Shown: positions 1 through 18,176 of the stretch, piece by piece
Numbering within the stretch: position 1 is the stretch's first letter
How the letters are laid out: the number at the start of each line of letters is the position of its first letter
Assembly: GCF_031877795.1 (NCBI RefSeq)
Contig: NC_133938.1
Span: 13,982,920 to 14,046,919 of the forward strand
DNA length: 64,000 nt
Direction: 5' to 3'
DNA from: Strix aluco
Lineage: Eukaryota > Chordata > Aves > Strigiformes > Strigidae
Program-made: the position numbers and the translations under genes
Notes under the pieces: model-generated
The model's input: the letters and a program-made list of their open reading frames with translations, nothing else
Databases searched by the model: none
What the model was told of the DNA's origin: nothing

Positions 1-989
1 TAGGTTGACTAAGGGGGAAAAAACAACTAAGAAACCTGATTTGAGCTATGGGATGTGGTTGAAACATTTGAAAGACTGATGAGCAACTATTTTGTCTTCT
101 GTTATAGCAGATTCTGATAAATACAGCTAGGGCTGCTTGTACTTCTGTCTTCTGTAGGTGAACAGAAGTACATTCTTATTGACCTATGCTCTCCTTTCAG
201 GTTTAACAGTTGTTCTGACATCTCCTTTTCAAATTCCTGTCTTTATACAACAGTTCAGTGCGTGTGTTTTCAGCCTTACATGTAAAACTAGCTGTGTGAA
301 TCAGAGCAGCTGGGTGGGATTTTGACGAGCACACTCTGGAAAAAACATCTAGTGTGACCATCTCCGTTTGCTTATGTAAGAACAGTGTGATCACATGTCC
401 ACAGCAAAAATGTGTGCAGTTCCTTATTTGGAAATGCATTAATAACCTTCATCTTGTTTGAGCATAATGGCAGTTAAAAACAATACATGTAGCTGAGTTG
501 CTCTTCCAAGTGGATTTCTTTGTTTTGCAGTTCCTCTCTTCATCAAGACCGAGAAAATAGTTTATTTTATATTGGAAACTATTAATTTTGGTCATTATTA
601 CAGGTAAAAAAATAACCAGGTAGAGAATGGATAGGGATTGTGCAAGCATCTTCCGTCTACCTTTCACCCCCTTCTTAATGTGACCCATAACTATGATCAG
701 TATCATGTTTATTAGGTTTTTTTCTCTCAGCTGTTCTGTTTATTGGTAGGTTTTTAATTATGTCAGAAAAAATCTAATACTTTTGCAAGAAGAAAAAAAT
801 AACTTGCAGACATGACTTCTGTCTGTTCCTTAGTTATGGAACATGGCTGAAGTAGTGATAAAACTCTAGATGAGCCTAATCAGTCTTCAGTATAAACCTG
901 TAGAGTATCTTCACCATTAGGAAAATAATTCTGTAATGTGTTATGTTCCACTAATTAATATTCCAAACTGGCAGTGTGTTGGGCTGTTG

Positions 990-1007
990 TTTTTTTTTTT
1001 TTTTTTT
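990..1007. repeat. Poly-T tract
   Basis: An uninterrupted run of 18 T in otherwise unique sequence. It may be a retroposon tail on the minus strand, but no element body was recognised beside it. Confidence 0.9.
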
Positions 1008-2859
1008 AATAGAATGAATCCATAATACTTAGTGGTGGGGATGGGCTAAGAACCATTGAAAAGAAAGATTTCAGGTTCAGATTGGGTCACATCTGAGTCA
1101 TGCCAGTGCCAGCTTCCCAGAGATTTTTAGTAACAGCTAACTTCTAAGGACTATCTTTATTCCACAGGTGCCCTGAATTCTTTGCTGCTGCCTCTTTGCT
1201 GAGGCAACAGGTTAAGTATATTGTTTGGTGGAAGAAACCCCTTAGGATTCCTTTGCTGTGAATGAAGGAATTGCTACCATAGTTAAGGTAAACACCAATA
1301 AATTGTTATAGGTGGCAGATACCGTCACTTTTCTACAGGAGAAGGGCTAAAAGAGGAGCTGTTGTACACTGCTTCCACTGAAATAGGTATTAAATAAAAC
1401 AGTTTGACCATCCTAATGTTTCCTGGCTGATAAGGTACTTGTGATAACTATGTAGGGTATTGAAATAAATGCATTTAAAATGCTTTTAAAAAAATCTTTT
1501 TCCGTTTCAATTTCTTGAAAGTCAGCAAGGGTTATTGTGGAAACTAGCACTGTTTTTCCATTGTCCTTTTCCTGTTAATCAGTACATAGCACTACTATTA
1601 GGTCACAGAAGTTCTCCTACACCAGGATTCATTTGGTGGAAGAACTGGTAGGGAGCCAGTTACGGTTCCCAGGGTCTGAGCTGGCTGGCCTTGTGTCCAG
1701 TCTCAGCTAGCCCAGAGCAAATGTTACTTTGATTTGTGCCAGCTGGCCCTGCTCCGTGGGGTGGAGAATGCTGGACTGCAGGAGTAGCACATGAACTGAC
1801 TATTCTGTCTCTATACTTGTAGGGAGATCTCTGCCCCTTCTGTGCTGCAAGAGTGGGGCTGAATCCGTGGAATGTTGAGTTAAGCCTCACTCTTACTGAA
1901 AACAGGAATAATAGAAACATCTTTACAAGTGTTACTAAATACCTGTTTTTAAAAAAGTCTGTTTATTGTAAACAACACCCCTCTTCATTTCACTTAGCTG
2001 GAAAACAATACAGATATACTTAATATTCATTGCTTCTTTTTCAAGGTTTCTATAATAAACAGATCAGCAGGTAGGAAAATGAGAGTAGAGGTCTACGCAT
2101 TTCTTCAGTTAATTTTTTTGAGGGGGAGGTGTGTCTGTGCATTGTATGAGAGCTTTTAGGGAACTGATACTTTGTTTCATAGAAACAGATGGAGAGGTGA
2201 CAGAGAGAAAAGAGGAGGCAGCGTGGTTGCGAGTGGTACCCTGGACTGTAATTTCAAGTTAGTTTTAAGTAACATGGCTCTAATGTATGTACATCTTAAA
2301 AAATCCCAAAGCCAACAACCAACAAAACACCAACCTCTGAAAAACCCAAAACGAAAAAAGCTCCCACCAACTCTCCTTGGCAGTACTTATGAGTTGAGTG
2401 TTTTTTTGAAAGCATATACAAAACAATACTCCAGTTACATGACAAGGAATAAAGAGTACTCAAACACTTTTCTTCTAATGTGTTAGTTGGAGCACTTGGC
2501 TGAACCTGTATATTTGGACAGCATTTGTGTGTCACTGAGGTTGATTACATAGTGCCAGTGCTGACATTTTAAGGTTCTGTGTTAGAAAGTGTTCATTCTG
2601 CATGGACATGGAAGTGGCTGAATTGTATTTCATTGAGATTTTGATGAATCTGAGGGTGCTCATCTAGAGAATGCTGAACTGGTTTGTCCATTAAGTGGTC
2701 TGTTTAGCCTAGCAATTTACATTAGAAAGTGGCCGTAAGTAGATGCTTCAGGGAATGTTAGAATAAAGCAAACACTTAGTCATCTTTTCCACCTTCCTAA
2801 CTTCCAAATAACTGCAGCTCAGGGAATTCCTGCTCTGGCTTCTCTGTCGAGAAAGTTGC

Positions 2860-3215
2860 AGTGGATCTCTTCTATAGGATTTTTTCAGTGTCCCACTGAA
2901 ACCATCTTTGAGTTTCCAGTGTCCTTTGGCAGAGAATTCTATCACTTGTAGAACTTCTTAATGTTATGGTTGAAACTGGCTTCTGCTAGTTTCATGTAGT
3001 GGTTCTGGCTTGGATGTGAGTAGACCATGAGTAGACATGTGAGTAGAACAGTTCATGCTGCCTCCTCCTTTCTCCATCATTTGTAGACCTTGTAGACCTC
3101 TGTGACTTCTTTCTGTCTTTTTTTTTACAGACTGAAGAACTCAAGCCTCAGTTGTTTCTCATGTGGAAGCATTTGCGTATCTTTGGTCATCTTTTATAGT
3201 CTTTCTCTGAACATT
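2860..3215 (-). mobile_element. Ancient degraded CR1-type LINE 3' fragment
   Basis: Read on the minus strand, this stretch resembles the 3' portion of old amniote CR1 elements. Landmarks on the + strand, in the order expected for an inverted copy, are a 'gagaattctatcacttgtag' segment (the CR1 'wrong start of a trailing Trp-Asn' region), then a 'agtttcatgtagtggttct' segment, then 'ttgtagacctctgtgac', and finally 'ctcatgtggaagcattt' followed by 'tctttctctgaac'. The match is from memory of family consensus sequences and is clearly diverged, with an internal T-run and small local duplications. The boundaries are approximate. It cannot encode a protein. Confidence 0.6.
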
Positions 3216-3339
3216 TAAAAAAATATAAACTTGGCTTTGGGCAGTTGAGGGGAGCAGAACTGCACAGTGTTACAGTGTAGTTGGTACTGTACATATAAAT
3301 TACAGAAAGCAAATATCATATTATATTACTATAATAATT

Positions 3340-3520
3340 TCTGTTTATAGATATAACATTCTGTTTATAACATATATAACAGATACTTGCTTTATATATC
3401 TATATAGATATACTAATGCTTTGTTTATATATAACATTCTGTTTATATATATAACAGATACTTGCTTTCTGTTATATATATTATCTTATATATATATAGT
3501 ATAGGTATAATAATGCTTTC
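3340..3520. repeat. AT-rich tandem duplication, about 78 bp period
   Basis: The segment 'taacattctgtttat' occurs at about 3354 and again at about 3432, each time followed by 'ataacagatacttgcttt', giving a 78-bp period. A third partial match, 'taataatgctttctg', resembles 'tactaatgctttgtt' of the first unit but is offset by inserted TA dinucleotides. The block is rich in (TA)n. Confidence 0.75.
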
Positions 3521-6500
3521 TGTTCTGTTCTCTATTCCTTTGCTATTACCTCCTAACGCTTCATTTGGTTTTTTTTCCTGGCTGCGAAGCAATCTTGTAT
3601 TCTTTTTGACGCTGATCAGAGCTAATCATTACTTTTTTTACCCTTTATAAACAGTATCTGTTTTGTTATGTGGCGTACTATTCATGCTGAGAAGTGTGAC
3701 ATGGAAGCCTGTGGCATATGTGTGAAGCGTAGATATAACCAATAAAATACTCCTGTGTGACAATACTGAAAACATACTCAGGGTCTGAGTATGTTAGCAC
3801 TTGAGAATCTGAGACTTGTATTACAGTAGTATGTTTTTTCTCAAAACAATTACCATAAAGGCTATAAAACTTAATACAATCAAATAATAAGCAACTAATG
3901 TTAAAGGGAAATGCTGAGCAATTATGAAGCCCTAAACTGTTCATCATATTCAATATCTTTACTTGTTATATAATCACCATGGGAAGGTTGGTGGCATGGG
4001 AGTCAGAAACCTGACTGGTACAGTGTGATAAATGTATGATTAAGTCTAACTCTTCATTTGCATATGGGCTGTTTCAGGACAGAATTCCTTGAGTCATGGA
4101 TAAGTTTCTGAGTGATGGCAGTCAGAGCCAAAAGTAAAGACAAAAATCCAGGCTTATTATATGTAAAACTGAAAGGGGGAACAACTTTCACTACTGTATT
4201 TTTCTGCTTTCTTTGCCCCAAACTGGGAACTTAATAGTAAATTGTGCAGAACTTGTCAAAATAGAACATTTTCTTGGAGGAAGCAGAACTTCAGCTTCCT
4301 TATGAATTTGATTTTTTTTTTTTTTGGTAACAACAGTGAGAAGATATTTCTCCTTACCAACACAGTACACTTTTTCATATAGTTGTTTACACAAGTGTAT
4401 GGCAACAATGTCGTTAACTTACTTGAGGTTTGTAATAGCGAGTGTGAGTCAGTATTGTGAGGGAACCTGTTAAATGTTCTGCATGACTGGCGTTTTTCCT
4501 GGTTGACCAGTCAACTTGTTTTGAAGAAGAGTCCTTTTACAGAAATTTATGTGGGTGGGAGTTGAAATGGACACTAAGTCTAAGTAAGGAATTGAAAAGC
4601 ACTTGTGGAATCTATTCCTTCAGAAGAGGGAAGCCTGAATCTGTAGATGAAAATACTTTGTGTATGTGTTACTGTGTGACCATACCTTGGATGTTTTCTT
4701 ATGTTTTTCTAAGTGCAGACTGATACTTGACTGAAGTAGTTAATAGCACCATTGTGAAGTAAGGGGGACTTAGTTGTGTTTTCATCAATGCAGTACGTCA
4801 TAGCTGAGTCCTAAGAACTTTGCCTACTTCCAAGAAGATGTTCACTTCCTCTCAGCTGTGGAAAGTTAAATTTGGAAAATTCTTCCAAGTGTATTTCTGT
4901 TCTTCAGCTATAGTAGAGATTGTGACTTAGTAGACAGAAATCAGGTATGAGAAAACAATTCGTTATGTTAATGGCACATAAATTTGCTGTGTTGTGGTGA
5001 AGGATCAGTGTGCATGTGTTACTAGTGTCCTAGTTGTGTTTTTGAAGATAAGTGTAACCACATTTAATATAAAATCTACTTGAGATTTAGATCAGTTTTT
5101 CTTTTTTTCTAGTATTGTATGTACATCTACATAGATCATAATATATATAGTGGGAATAATAATTTTCTGAAGAACCCAACCCTATAACTTAATATATAAT
5201 AAACAATAGTAAGTTTTAATGTGAAAATATGATGGACATTTTCAGTTGTGCATAGTGCTTCTAGCTTTTGGTCTGTTGTTACAAAAGCAACAAAAATAAA
5301 AGTAATTTAAAAAAAAAATGCTAGCAGTGACTGCTGTCTTCTCATGTAGGTTTTCCTAATAAAATTGAAGGCTGCATGAATCACAGGCTTAAAAATTCAT
5401 TTTGAAAGTTCAGAAGTGGTAACAGTATATCTCTGGGTGATAGCAGTATGCATTTTGAGATTTAACGTTTGAACTTGAGCTGTAAATTCATGTTGACTCT
5501 AGAATGTATATTTAAAGTAAGCTTTCCCACAGAAGACCTTAAAAACACGTCCTTTGGACTATTGGCAGGAGTATATATTCCAGTAATATTATAAACACTG
5601 TTCTGAAACGGATACTGCCAGTATAAAATAGAGAATATTTTTGTTGATGCTAGGGCTGGTGTAACTTAAAGAATTTAATTGTCTTGGATAACTTTGTATC
5701 CTACAGTTCTGTTTAATATCTCATCTTGAACCAAAAATAAGCAGACCAGATCTTTCTGGTCAATACTATCGACTTTTAAATATAGAAAGTATAGTAGATA
5801 TGTGTCCTATGAAGTACTGTTTCACAGTGACTTATCTGTCTTCCATTAGAGATATATCTATTTTTGTAAAGCATGACTGTACCTATTCCACTACCTTTCT
5901 TTCTTTTTAATCTGTGAGGAAATCAAAAGTCAACAAGTCTTTTTAATGTAAGCTTCAATTGCCAGTGAATTGCATTAAATTGCATTGATGCATGTGCCTC
6001 AGGAAAGAAATTATCATGTATGTAAACTGGTAAATACTTTGGGGTGCATTTCAATTTGAATCTTTTACAAGTAGAGTGTCTCAAAGAGACAATGTATGCA
6101 ATATAAAAATACAAAATAAGTGTGCCTAGTCACTCTCAGGTATGTTGTTTAACAATGTTAGCATCACTGTCTATTGTAACTTTATTTTTTTTTTAAGTTT
6201 GTATGTGGTATTTCACTTTATGATTATTTATTTAGATGTAAAATCAGCCCCAGAATCCTTATGTACAGTGAACTTTTTACTTCCATCACAGTAGCAGCAT
6301 GTTTCTGCAGAGAGCTGAAGTAAACCTTTGATAAATTTGGGTAGTTACTTGGATATGAAGTGCATGACTAAATGAAGCTTTTCTTTTAGGGCCATTGGCT
6401 GATTAGAAGGAACTGTTATGCTCTGCAGGTTTCACTTTGAATTTTCCGTTACATATATTAAAAATTTTCAACTATATCTGTTGTTTGTCTTGTAAACTCT

Positions 6501-8068
6501 AGAATTTATTTCTGTATATGAGACCAGCTACTGAGTATTTCTGTAGTGAAACTCTAATGAATTAATGAATGGTCTTTGCATGTACAAGTCCTTATTCACA
6601 GTCCAAAAGTATAAACATAGCTCAGTTAACAACTACATACAGTTAAAAAAAATGGTGGGGTGAAAAGTCATCGTCAAAATTTTTTTCTCTGGGAAAGTAA
6701 TGGATGATCTTACAGGAAATTTTGTTGTATATGGATGTGCTTTCTTCAAACCATTGTAAACGAATGTCAATTTATTCATTAATGTGGGTTTGCAAATATT
6801 ATGATAGTTAATTGTGAAAGAGCTTTTTCTGGGGAGGGATTTGGCTCCTCTGCCTTGACATTTACATGCACATGTGTATTTATAGTTGTGATCTGTCTGG
6901 AATTTGCCTTTGTGGTTTTGTTTGCTCTTTAACTTGTTCGGTGATCTAGTCCTGTCTTTTTCAGTTTTGTTTCTGAGGTTTAATAGGTGAGGAATGCAGA
7001 AGAAACAGTTTAATTTAAAGGCCATTTAATGAGCATTTTTATTCAACTTCAGATACTTCAGGGAATGGCACTGTTCTGCTTAGAAGCTTTTCCTTTAAAG
7101 AACCTTATACTGGTGCTAATTTATGATTAAACTAGAATTTGAGTTCAGCGTACCTATTATTGTGAATGTTTCCTTAATTTATTTCAATTGTTCTTATGAA
7201 GGCTTCTTTAAAGAAAGCAGCTAATTCAAAGCATTATCGGTGCATCTGTTCTAAGGCCTGGAAGTGGTATGACCTTGCTCCCACTGTTCTGCCAAACTTC
7301 TGATGTGTAGCACTTGTCCATATGTACATGAGTTAAACTATGGTTGTTCAGGGAGAATAATGGGAAGGATATTTTAAAGCAACAATTATTTCACTGGAAT
7401 ACTAACTTAAGTGGAATGCTGCATATGAGTAGTCAAACTCAAGTCTCAGAAGTGAAGGTGAATTGTTGAAGGAACAATTTGCAGCTTTCTAGTGTATATT
7501 TCATAAATGGTTTTAGATTAAAAAAGGAAATCTTGTATTACAAAAGTCAATGTCACTTGTTTTTGATCAAAGAACATAGAAAATCCTCTGGTGATGAGTG
7601 TGCTTATATTAGGCAAGTTCAGTATGGCTTCAAAATGTTATTCAGTCTTCCTGAGAATAAGATTTTTTTTAATAAATTGTCTATTCGGCTTTTTAGTAAT
7701 TTGTTACAGTTAAAGATGTACCATTTTCTTTCCCCAGTCAACTTCAAAAGGAGTATTTGTTTTTTAATTCGGACTGTAACAAGTAACACTGATGTAAGGA
7801 AGTGCTGAACAAATACAGGCTGCTAACTTTCTCAGTGCACAATAAGAGTACCCAGAAGTAGCTTATAAGAACAGGAGGACACGTCTGAGACTGCCTAGTT
7901 GGACAGAAAATTGGTTTACAGGATCGACTATAAGCAAAAGCTTCATAGACACCATTTTGATGCTACAGTGGTGATAAAAACTTTTTTCTCTGTATGCCTG
8001 AAATGGAATGCAGCTGTTGTATTTGAAGACTGTGTAAACAAAGAACTGATGATATAAATGGTTAATTT

Positions 8069-8124
8069 ATTCATAATGTGATATATCAGATATATGTGAT
8101 ATATTCATAATGTGATATATCAGA
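8069..8124. repeat. Direct repeat of 22 bp, 34 bp period
   Basis: The 22-bp unit containing 'tcataatgtgatatatcaga' is present at 8069-8090 and identically at 8103-8124, separated by a short TATA-rich spacer. Confidence 0.85.
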
Positions 8125-10980
8125 AATGTTGATGTGGTAGAATGAAGAAGAAAGGTAGCTAATTGATAGTGGTTTTTTTCTATCTACTGATCTATTGTTT
8201 TTGACGTGGCATCACAACCAAGTGCATTACTAGATTTGTCTGTCTGAGAAGTTGCTTAGCATTCATTCAGGAGCACTCTTAATCAAAGTCTTAGATTATG
8301 GCCTTACTAATTTTACAGATACGTAATTTAGTGGCTTGCTCTGAGAGGTTTGACTAAGTTGCAGGATGCATTACTGCAGCCTTGTCACAGCTGAGGCCAG
8401 CCTTGGTTACATTGTATCTATTGGGTTATGTGCTGTTAATGCTTCTGAAACAAATCAAATCACACCAACCACTCTTCCTTTAAGTAAAAGTCAAAGGAGA
8501 GGGTGAGCAGGCATCCCAGTATGCTGCAGTTAGTACGGTGTGTGAGCAGGTGTGTATACAGTGCAGGTGCCTCGTGGTGCTTGGACAGAAGGTATTAATC
8601 TCTGAAGTAAGAGGTGACTGAAATGCAAGGACTCCTGGAAGTGGGCTTACAGGTGAAATGCTCTGTGGTGTTTCTAAGTCGTACTACAAAAGAAGACCAC
8701 CTTGAGGTAGAAATGCAGAAACTGGTAAAGAAGAAAATAATCCCATAAATCAGTTCATCTCTTGCACACTAGGTGATGACCCTAGCCATTTTTTTGTGGG
8801 GGACACTTATTCAGGCATTTAAACAAAAAATAATAATCTTATCTAAATATATTGGAAGTGGAATCTTTTCACAGTCTAGAAGAGTTTTTTTAAATACTTC
8901 CACTTTTAGGTGTATATGGCAACAGGGAAGATAGGACTACAGCAGTAACACTAAATATGTAGTTATTTTTCTTTAAAAGCTATTTTGTTTTCTGTTTATC
9001 TGTGCTTATTTGAAGGAACTGCAATGCCACAAGTCCTTGTTGCAGAGAGTGCATGGATTTTCCTTTCTTTTCTTAGTAACTCTGAAGAGGAATGTGGGAT
9101 AAAATAACAAAATTAACAATAAAGAATTGCAAAGATCAGATTTTCAGAGTTCTAAAAATCTAGCAGCCATGATTTATTATCTGTCCTTGAAACTGCTCTA
9201 ATACTAGAAGATCAGAAGTTGTAAAAACTTATCACACTTACCAGATGGGTTTCACTGTCTGAAGAAGTGCTGGTATGATCGGATGTACCCAAATGATTAT
9301 TAGCATGATCACTAGATATTAATCTTGTGCACGCTAGTCTTTTATTAATAGTAATAAAATTTTTTTCACTAATTCTGAGAGTCATATCTCTCAATCTATT
9401 AGATTGTTTAAAGAACTCAATAAGCATGTGAGGAACTGCAGTATTTCCAAAAGATATCTGATTATATGATAAAAGGAAGGTCTAAGAAGGAACATGCTTT
9501 CTGGAAGGAGAAGCTCCAGTTATCTCATCAACTCTTTGAAGATAGGAAATTCCAGTCTGTAAATTCATTCTGACATGAAGATTTTGTGCAGGGCAGGAAG
9601 TAGAAGTAATGTAGTAATTGCTGTACATCTCTCTCAGAATCTTAAGTAATTTCATTTTTAGGGAATAACTTACCTAATTAGGGTATAACTTGGCACTTAT
9701 GCCAGAATAGCCTGTTCCCCTCTGTAGGGAGAGAACGGATGCCTGAACACTTACTCACTGTGATTGTCAGCAAAATGTCCCAGTGTAACTTTTGTTGTTT
9801 CCAGAATTTGTTCTGTAAGCTTTGATATTGGGGGGGAAAAAAACTTTTGGTTTAAGAAGAAATCCTGACTATTGGGTGTTTTATTGAAACCTGGGAAATT
9901 AATTAGTATGTTTTACAAAAGGCGGGGGTGGGGGGGAGTGCTAAGCCTTGCTAATTGCAGCTCCTTGAGTATTCTTTTGGTATTCAAAGGGACGAATAAG
10001 TGTTTAATATAATATTCTCAAAGGGGGTGATGTCTTATACCTTGTTTTTTAAACTAGCATACTCACCCTCTGCCACTTTGATTGACCAGAGGTTTTGGAA
10101 AACGTAATGAAAAATACAGAAACTAGTCTGGGCTATTGCTGTTCTGACTATTACGTGACAACACAGTGACACAAATATCATAGGGTCCTTCTCAGACACT
10201 CATGGGTGGGAATACTTCCAGTGACTGAAGTTATGACCCCACCAGAGGTTGCTCAAACCATACCATAGAAGCACAGCTGAGTGTAACCCCTTGTACAGCT
10301 AGTTTTGCAAGAGAATTTAAGGCTGCTCTGAATCTTATTCTGTCAATAGTGATGGAAGTTTGTTTGCTGTTGTAGTTCAGAGTATCGTCACTGCTGGGTT
10401 TGGATGGTGATTTGTCATATTTGCAACGATTTCTTGAGCGTAGTAAGGTTAAAACTGCCCACTAAAACATATGTAAGTAAAGTAGGTTCTTAGGGAGTGG
10501 TATTATATCTTAGATGAAATCAATTGAAATCTTGTTTTTATTCAAACTATTGTACCTACTGCTTTCAGAACTCCCTAGTGGAAAAAGTGCTGAATTTAGG
10601 ATACAGGTCTACAAGAATTTATCTGAAATACTAATCGTAAATTAACAGAAGCAGCACATTTTAAAGAAAGAGAAAAAGAAGTGTGTGGTTAGTAAAAGAC
10701 TAGCTTTACTCCATGTGGAGCTCAGCAACCACTTCCTCCTTCAGCTGTAAAGGTAATTGATTCTGTAACCTTGTAGATCCCAGTGTTCCCAAAATGCAAG
10801 TAAGTCCTGAGAGATTTGGTGGCAAGGGGGTCTGATTCCTTCTTTCAATACTCTTTGGTCTCTGTTACATTTGAAATATAACTACAGGTCTGCAAAAGTT
10901 CTTGCTTTCTCAAATACTGTGATGAAATCTCATCTCTATTCTGTCTTCATCTTTCCTACCCCTATTCCAAGGGGAATGTT

Positions 10981-11002
10981 AAAAAAAAAAAAAAAAAAAA
11001 AA
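10981..11002. repeat. Poly-A tract
   Basis: A run of 22 A. About 90 bp further on, at 11091-11150, lies an A/C-rich low-complexity block (AAAAC-type units, then CCCCCCC and CAAACCC). No element body was recognised next to them. Confidence 0.9.
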
Positions 11003-11354
11003 TCCTGGATACATTGACAAAATCTAGTCAATTCTATTGCAGAAATTGGAAAAGAATAGATATGATGTGAAGAATAGGGGGATGACACATTAAAAAAACA
11101 AAACAAAACAAAAAACAACAAAAAACCCCCCCACAACAAACCCAAACCCCAAATCTTTTTCCAGTACTCTCTGGTTAAGGAGAAATTTTCTGTCTCTTCT
11201 GATCAGCCCCCTTTTAAGTTAGAGCAGGTTCTGGAAAACAGCTTCAAATATAATGCTCCCTGAATCAGAAGGTTAGTGTTCTCCACTTGAGTTTAATGGT
11301 CCCTTGGCTACTATATGCTGCCTTTCTTTAACTCTTTACCATTAGAAGGAAGGC

Positions 11355-11426
11355 AATTGAGCCTAATTGTCTTCATACAAGTAACTTCATAATTGAGCCT
11401 AGAAATGTCTTCATACAGGTAACTTC
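11355..11426. repeat. Imperfect 36-bp tandem duplication
   Basis: 'aattgagcct' starts at 11355 and at 11391, and in both units is followed by 'gtcttcataca' and 'gtaacttc'. This gives two adjacent, slightly diverged copies with a 36-bp period. Confidence 0.8.
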
Positions 11427-12240
11427 TAGATATGACCAAAACTGGTGTTATTTAATACTTTGTTCCAGGGAGGAGTTACTTTTCAAGCTATGCAATCTTG
11501 AAGTTTATTGCCATACTGACAAGTAGGGGTAATTTCTTGATCTATAGCTCTCAACTAAGATCCAAAAGAAATCTTGCAGGCTGAAACTTAATACTGTTCC
11601 CTCTGCAGTGCATGAGAAATACTTCAGTAGTAAAATTTGCACTATGTATTGTAAAACAGGTGTGTAGGAACCAGGTATTTTTCTGTTATTAACATCTCAT
11701 CAGATGAAAGATACGTGCTTGCTATATTGCTCTACTTGTATAATAGTCTTGTGTTGCCTCTTGTGTAGAAGAAGGCCGGGGCAGGGGGTAACAGTTTTGG
11801 TCTGCTTTAATTGAGTGGCTTGAGTTGTGGTAAAGTGAGTGGTATTTTTCACTCAGATTTGATTTCTTACTGCTTAGTAGTACATGGCTGCAGTCAACTG
11901 TGGTTGATGGTGGGTTAATTTCATTTTCAAAGCAATGAAGGAGTGATTTCTGAAGCTTTGTAGTTAACTTGGGTATAAAATACTTCGTAGTCTTTGCTGG
12001 AAAGGGTACAAATCCATGTTGATATATTTAGAAAACAGTTATATGTACGGCTGTCTCTATAGAAACTGTGAAGTAAAACGCTGTAATTATTTTATATGGA
12101 CGACTGCATTTCTGTTGGGGCAGTTATGTCTTTAGAGCTGACTGGATTCAGCCCTGGTGGTGAAAGGCACTGTATCACACTATTAAACCTTTAAACTTTC
12201 TAGTTGCTTAAGAAGGGAGGAAATAGAAGTTCAGCATTTT

Positions 12241-12286
12241 GTGTGTGTGTGTGTGTGCGTGCGCGCATGCGTGTGTGTGAGAGAGT
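12241..12286. repeat. GT/GC dinucleotide microsatellite
   Basis: Alternating purine-pyrimidine tract: (GT)n, then GCGTGCGCGCATGCG, then (TG)n, ending in GAGAGAG. Such tracts are length-variable and can adopt left-handed DNA. It lies about 350 bp upstream of the DNAJB4 start codon, next to promoter-like motifs. Confidence 0.9.
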
Positions 12287-12326
12287 GAAAGCTGTGCAGA
12301 CTGTTCAGCTGGGGCAGTCGGGGAAG

Positions 12327-12434
12327 TGACGTCCTGTATTATTTGTCGTTCTAGAAAGAGCGGAGACACGTACTGTAGATGGGAGGACTTTAAAGAGGGC
12401 TGTGTCTTGTCCAGTGTGTATAATTATTTATAAA
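12327..12434 (+). promoter_or_regulatory. Candidate proximal DNAJB4 promoter (CRE-like, HSE-like and TATA-like motifs)
   Basis: Three motifs occur in a plausible order. A CRE-like TGACGTC is at 12327-12333. A heat-shock-element core TTCTAGAA (nTTCnnGAAn) is at 12349-12356. A TATA-like TATTTATAAA is near 12425-12434. HSF1 binds inverted nGAAn units and HSP40 genes are often heat-inducible, so the arrangement could drive a transcript beginning near 12455 and running straight into the coding exon. A good splice acceptor at 12562-12563 argues that at least some transcripts come from an upstream exon. This is motif evidence only. Confidence 0.35.
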
Positions 12435-12563
12435 TGAGCAACAGAGGAAGGAATGAAATACGGAGAAGCTGTCTAGTATTTCTTTAATGTATCGGAGACT
12501 TTGTTGATTTGTAACAGTTGTTTGTTTCAAATCCAAATTTGATTTTTATTTTTCCTTCTCTAG

Positions 12564-12638
12564 CATCTCTACGTTGCTAAGACACTGGACACTGCTTTCT
12601 TAAGAGCAAGGAAGATCTGAATTCCTCCAACACTCAGG
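12564..12638 (+). other. DNAJB4: DNAJB4 5' UTR part of the first coding exon
   Basis: A pyrimidine-rich tract ending in 'ccttctctag' places a splice acceptor at 12562-12563, so this exon probably begins at 12564. An in-frame TGA at 12618-12620 lies 21 nt before the ATG and excludes an N-terminal extension within this exon. The start has A at -3 and G at +4, a strong vertebrate initiation context. Confidence 0.7.

Positions 12639-18176
<5,538 letters not shown>

Larger units (their letters stand above)
1..12563. other. Non-coding DNA upstream of or in a 5' intron of DNAJB4
   Basis: No convincing exon was seen on either strand. Open frames here are short, lack recognisable domains and often run through homopolymers. 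The sequence is AT-rich and CpG-poor. Human DNAJB4 has untranslated 5' exons and a start region next to FUBP1. No CpG island occurs in this stretch, so a main upstream promoter, if conserved, is probably left of the window and most of this would be intron or upstream flank. Notable contents, listed separately, are an old minus-strand CR1 relic, several short tandem duplications, homopolymers and a GT repeat followed by promoter-like motifs. Confidence 0.7.

Noticed and set aside
6633-7025. 130-codon minus-strand frame upstream of DNAJB4
   Set aside because: Lysine- and asparagine-rich translation of AT-rich DNA with no recognisable domain and no splice context.
10981-11150. Poly-A plus A/C-rich block as a processed pseudogene or SINE tail
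   Set aside because: No upstream sequence with coding or SINE features precedes it, so only low complexity can be claimed.
1-12563. FUBP1 or other neighbour exons to the left of DNAJB4
   Set aside because: FUBP1 would be expected on the minus strand near the main DNAJB4 promoter, but no KH-domain coding segment or CpG island was seen.
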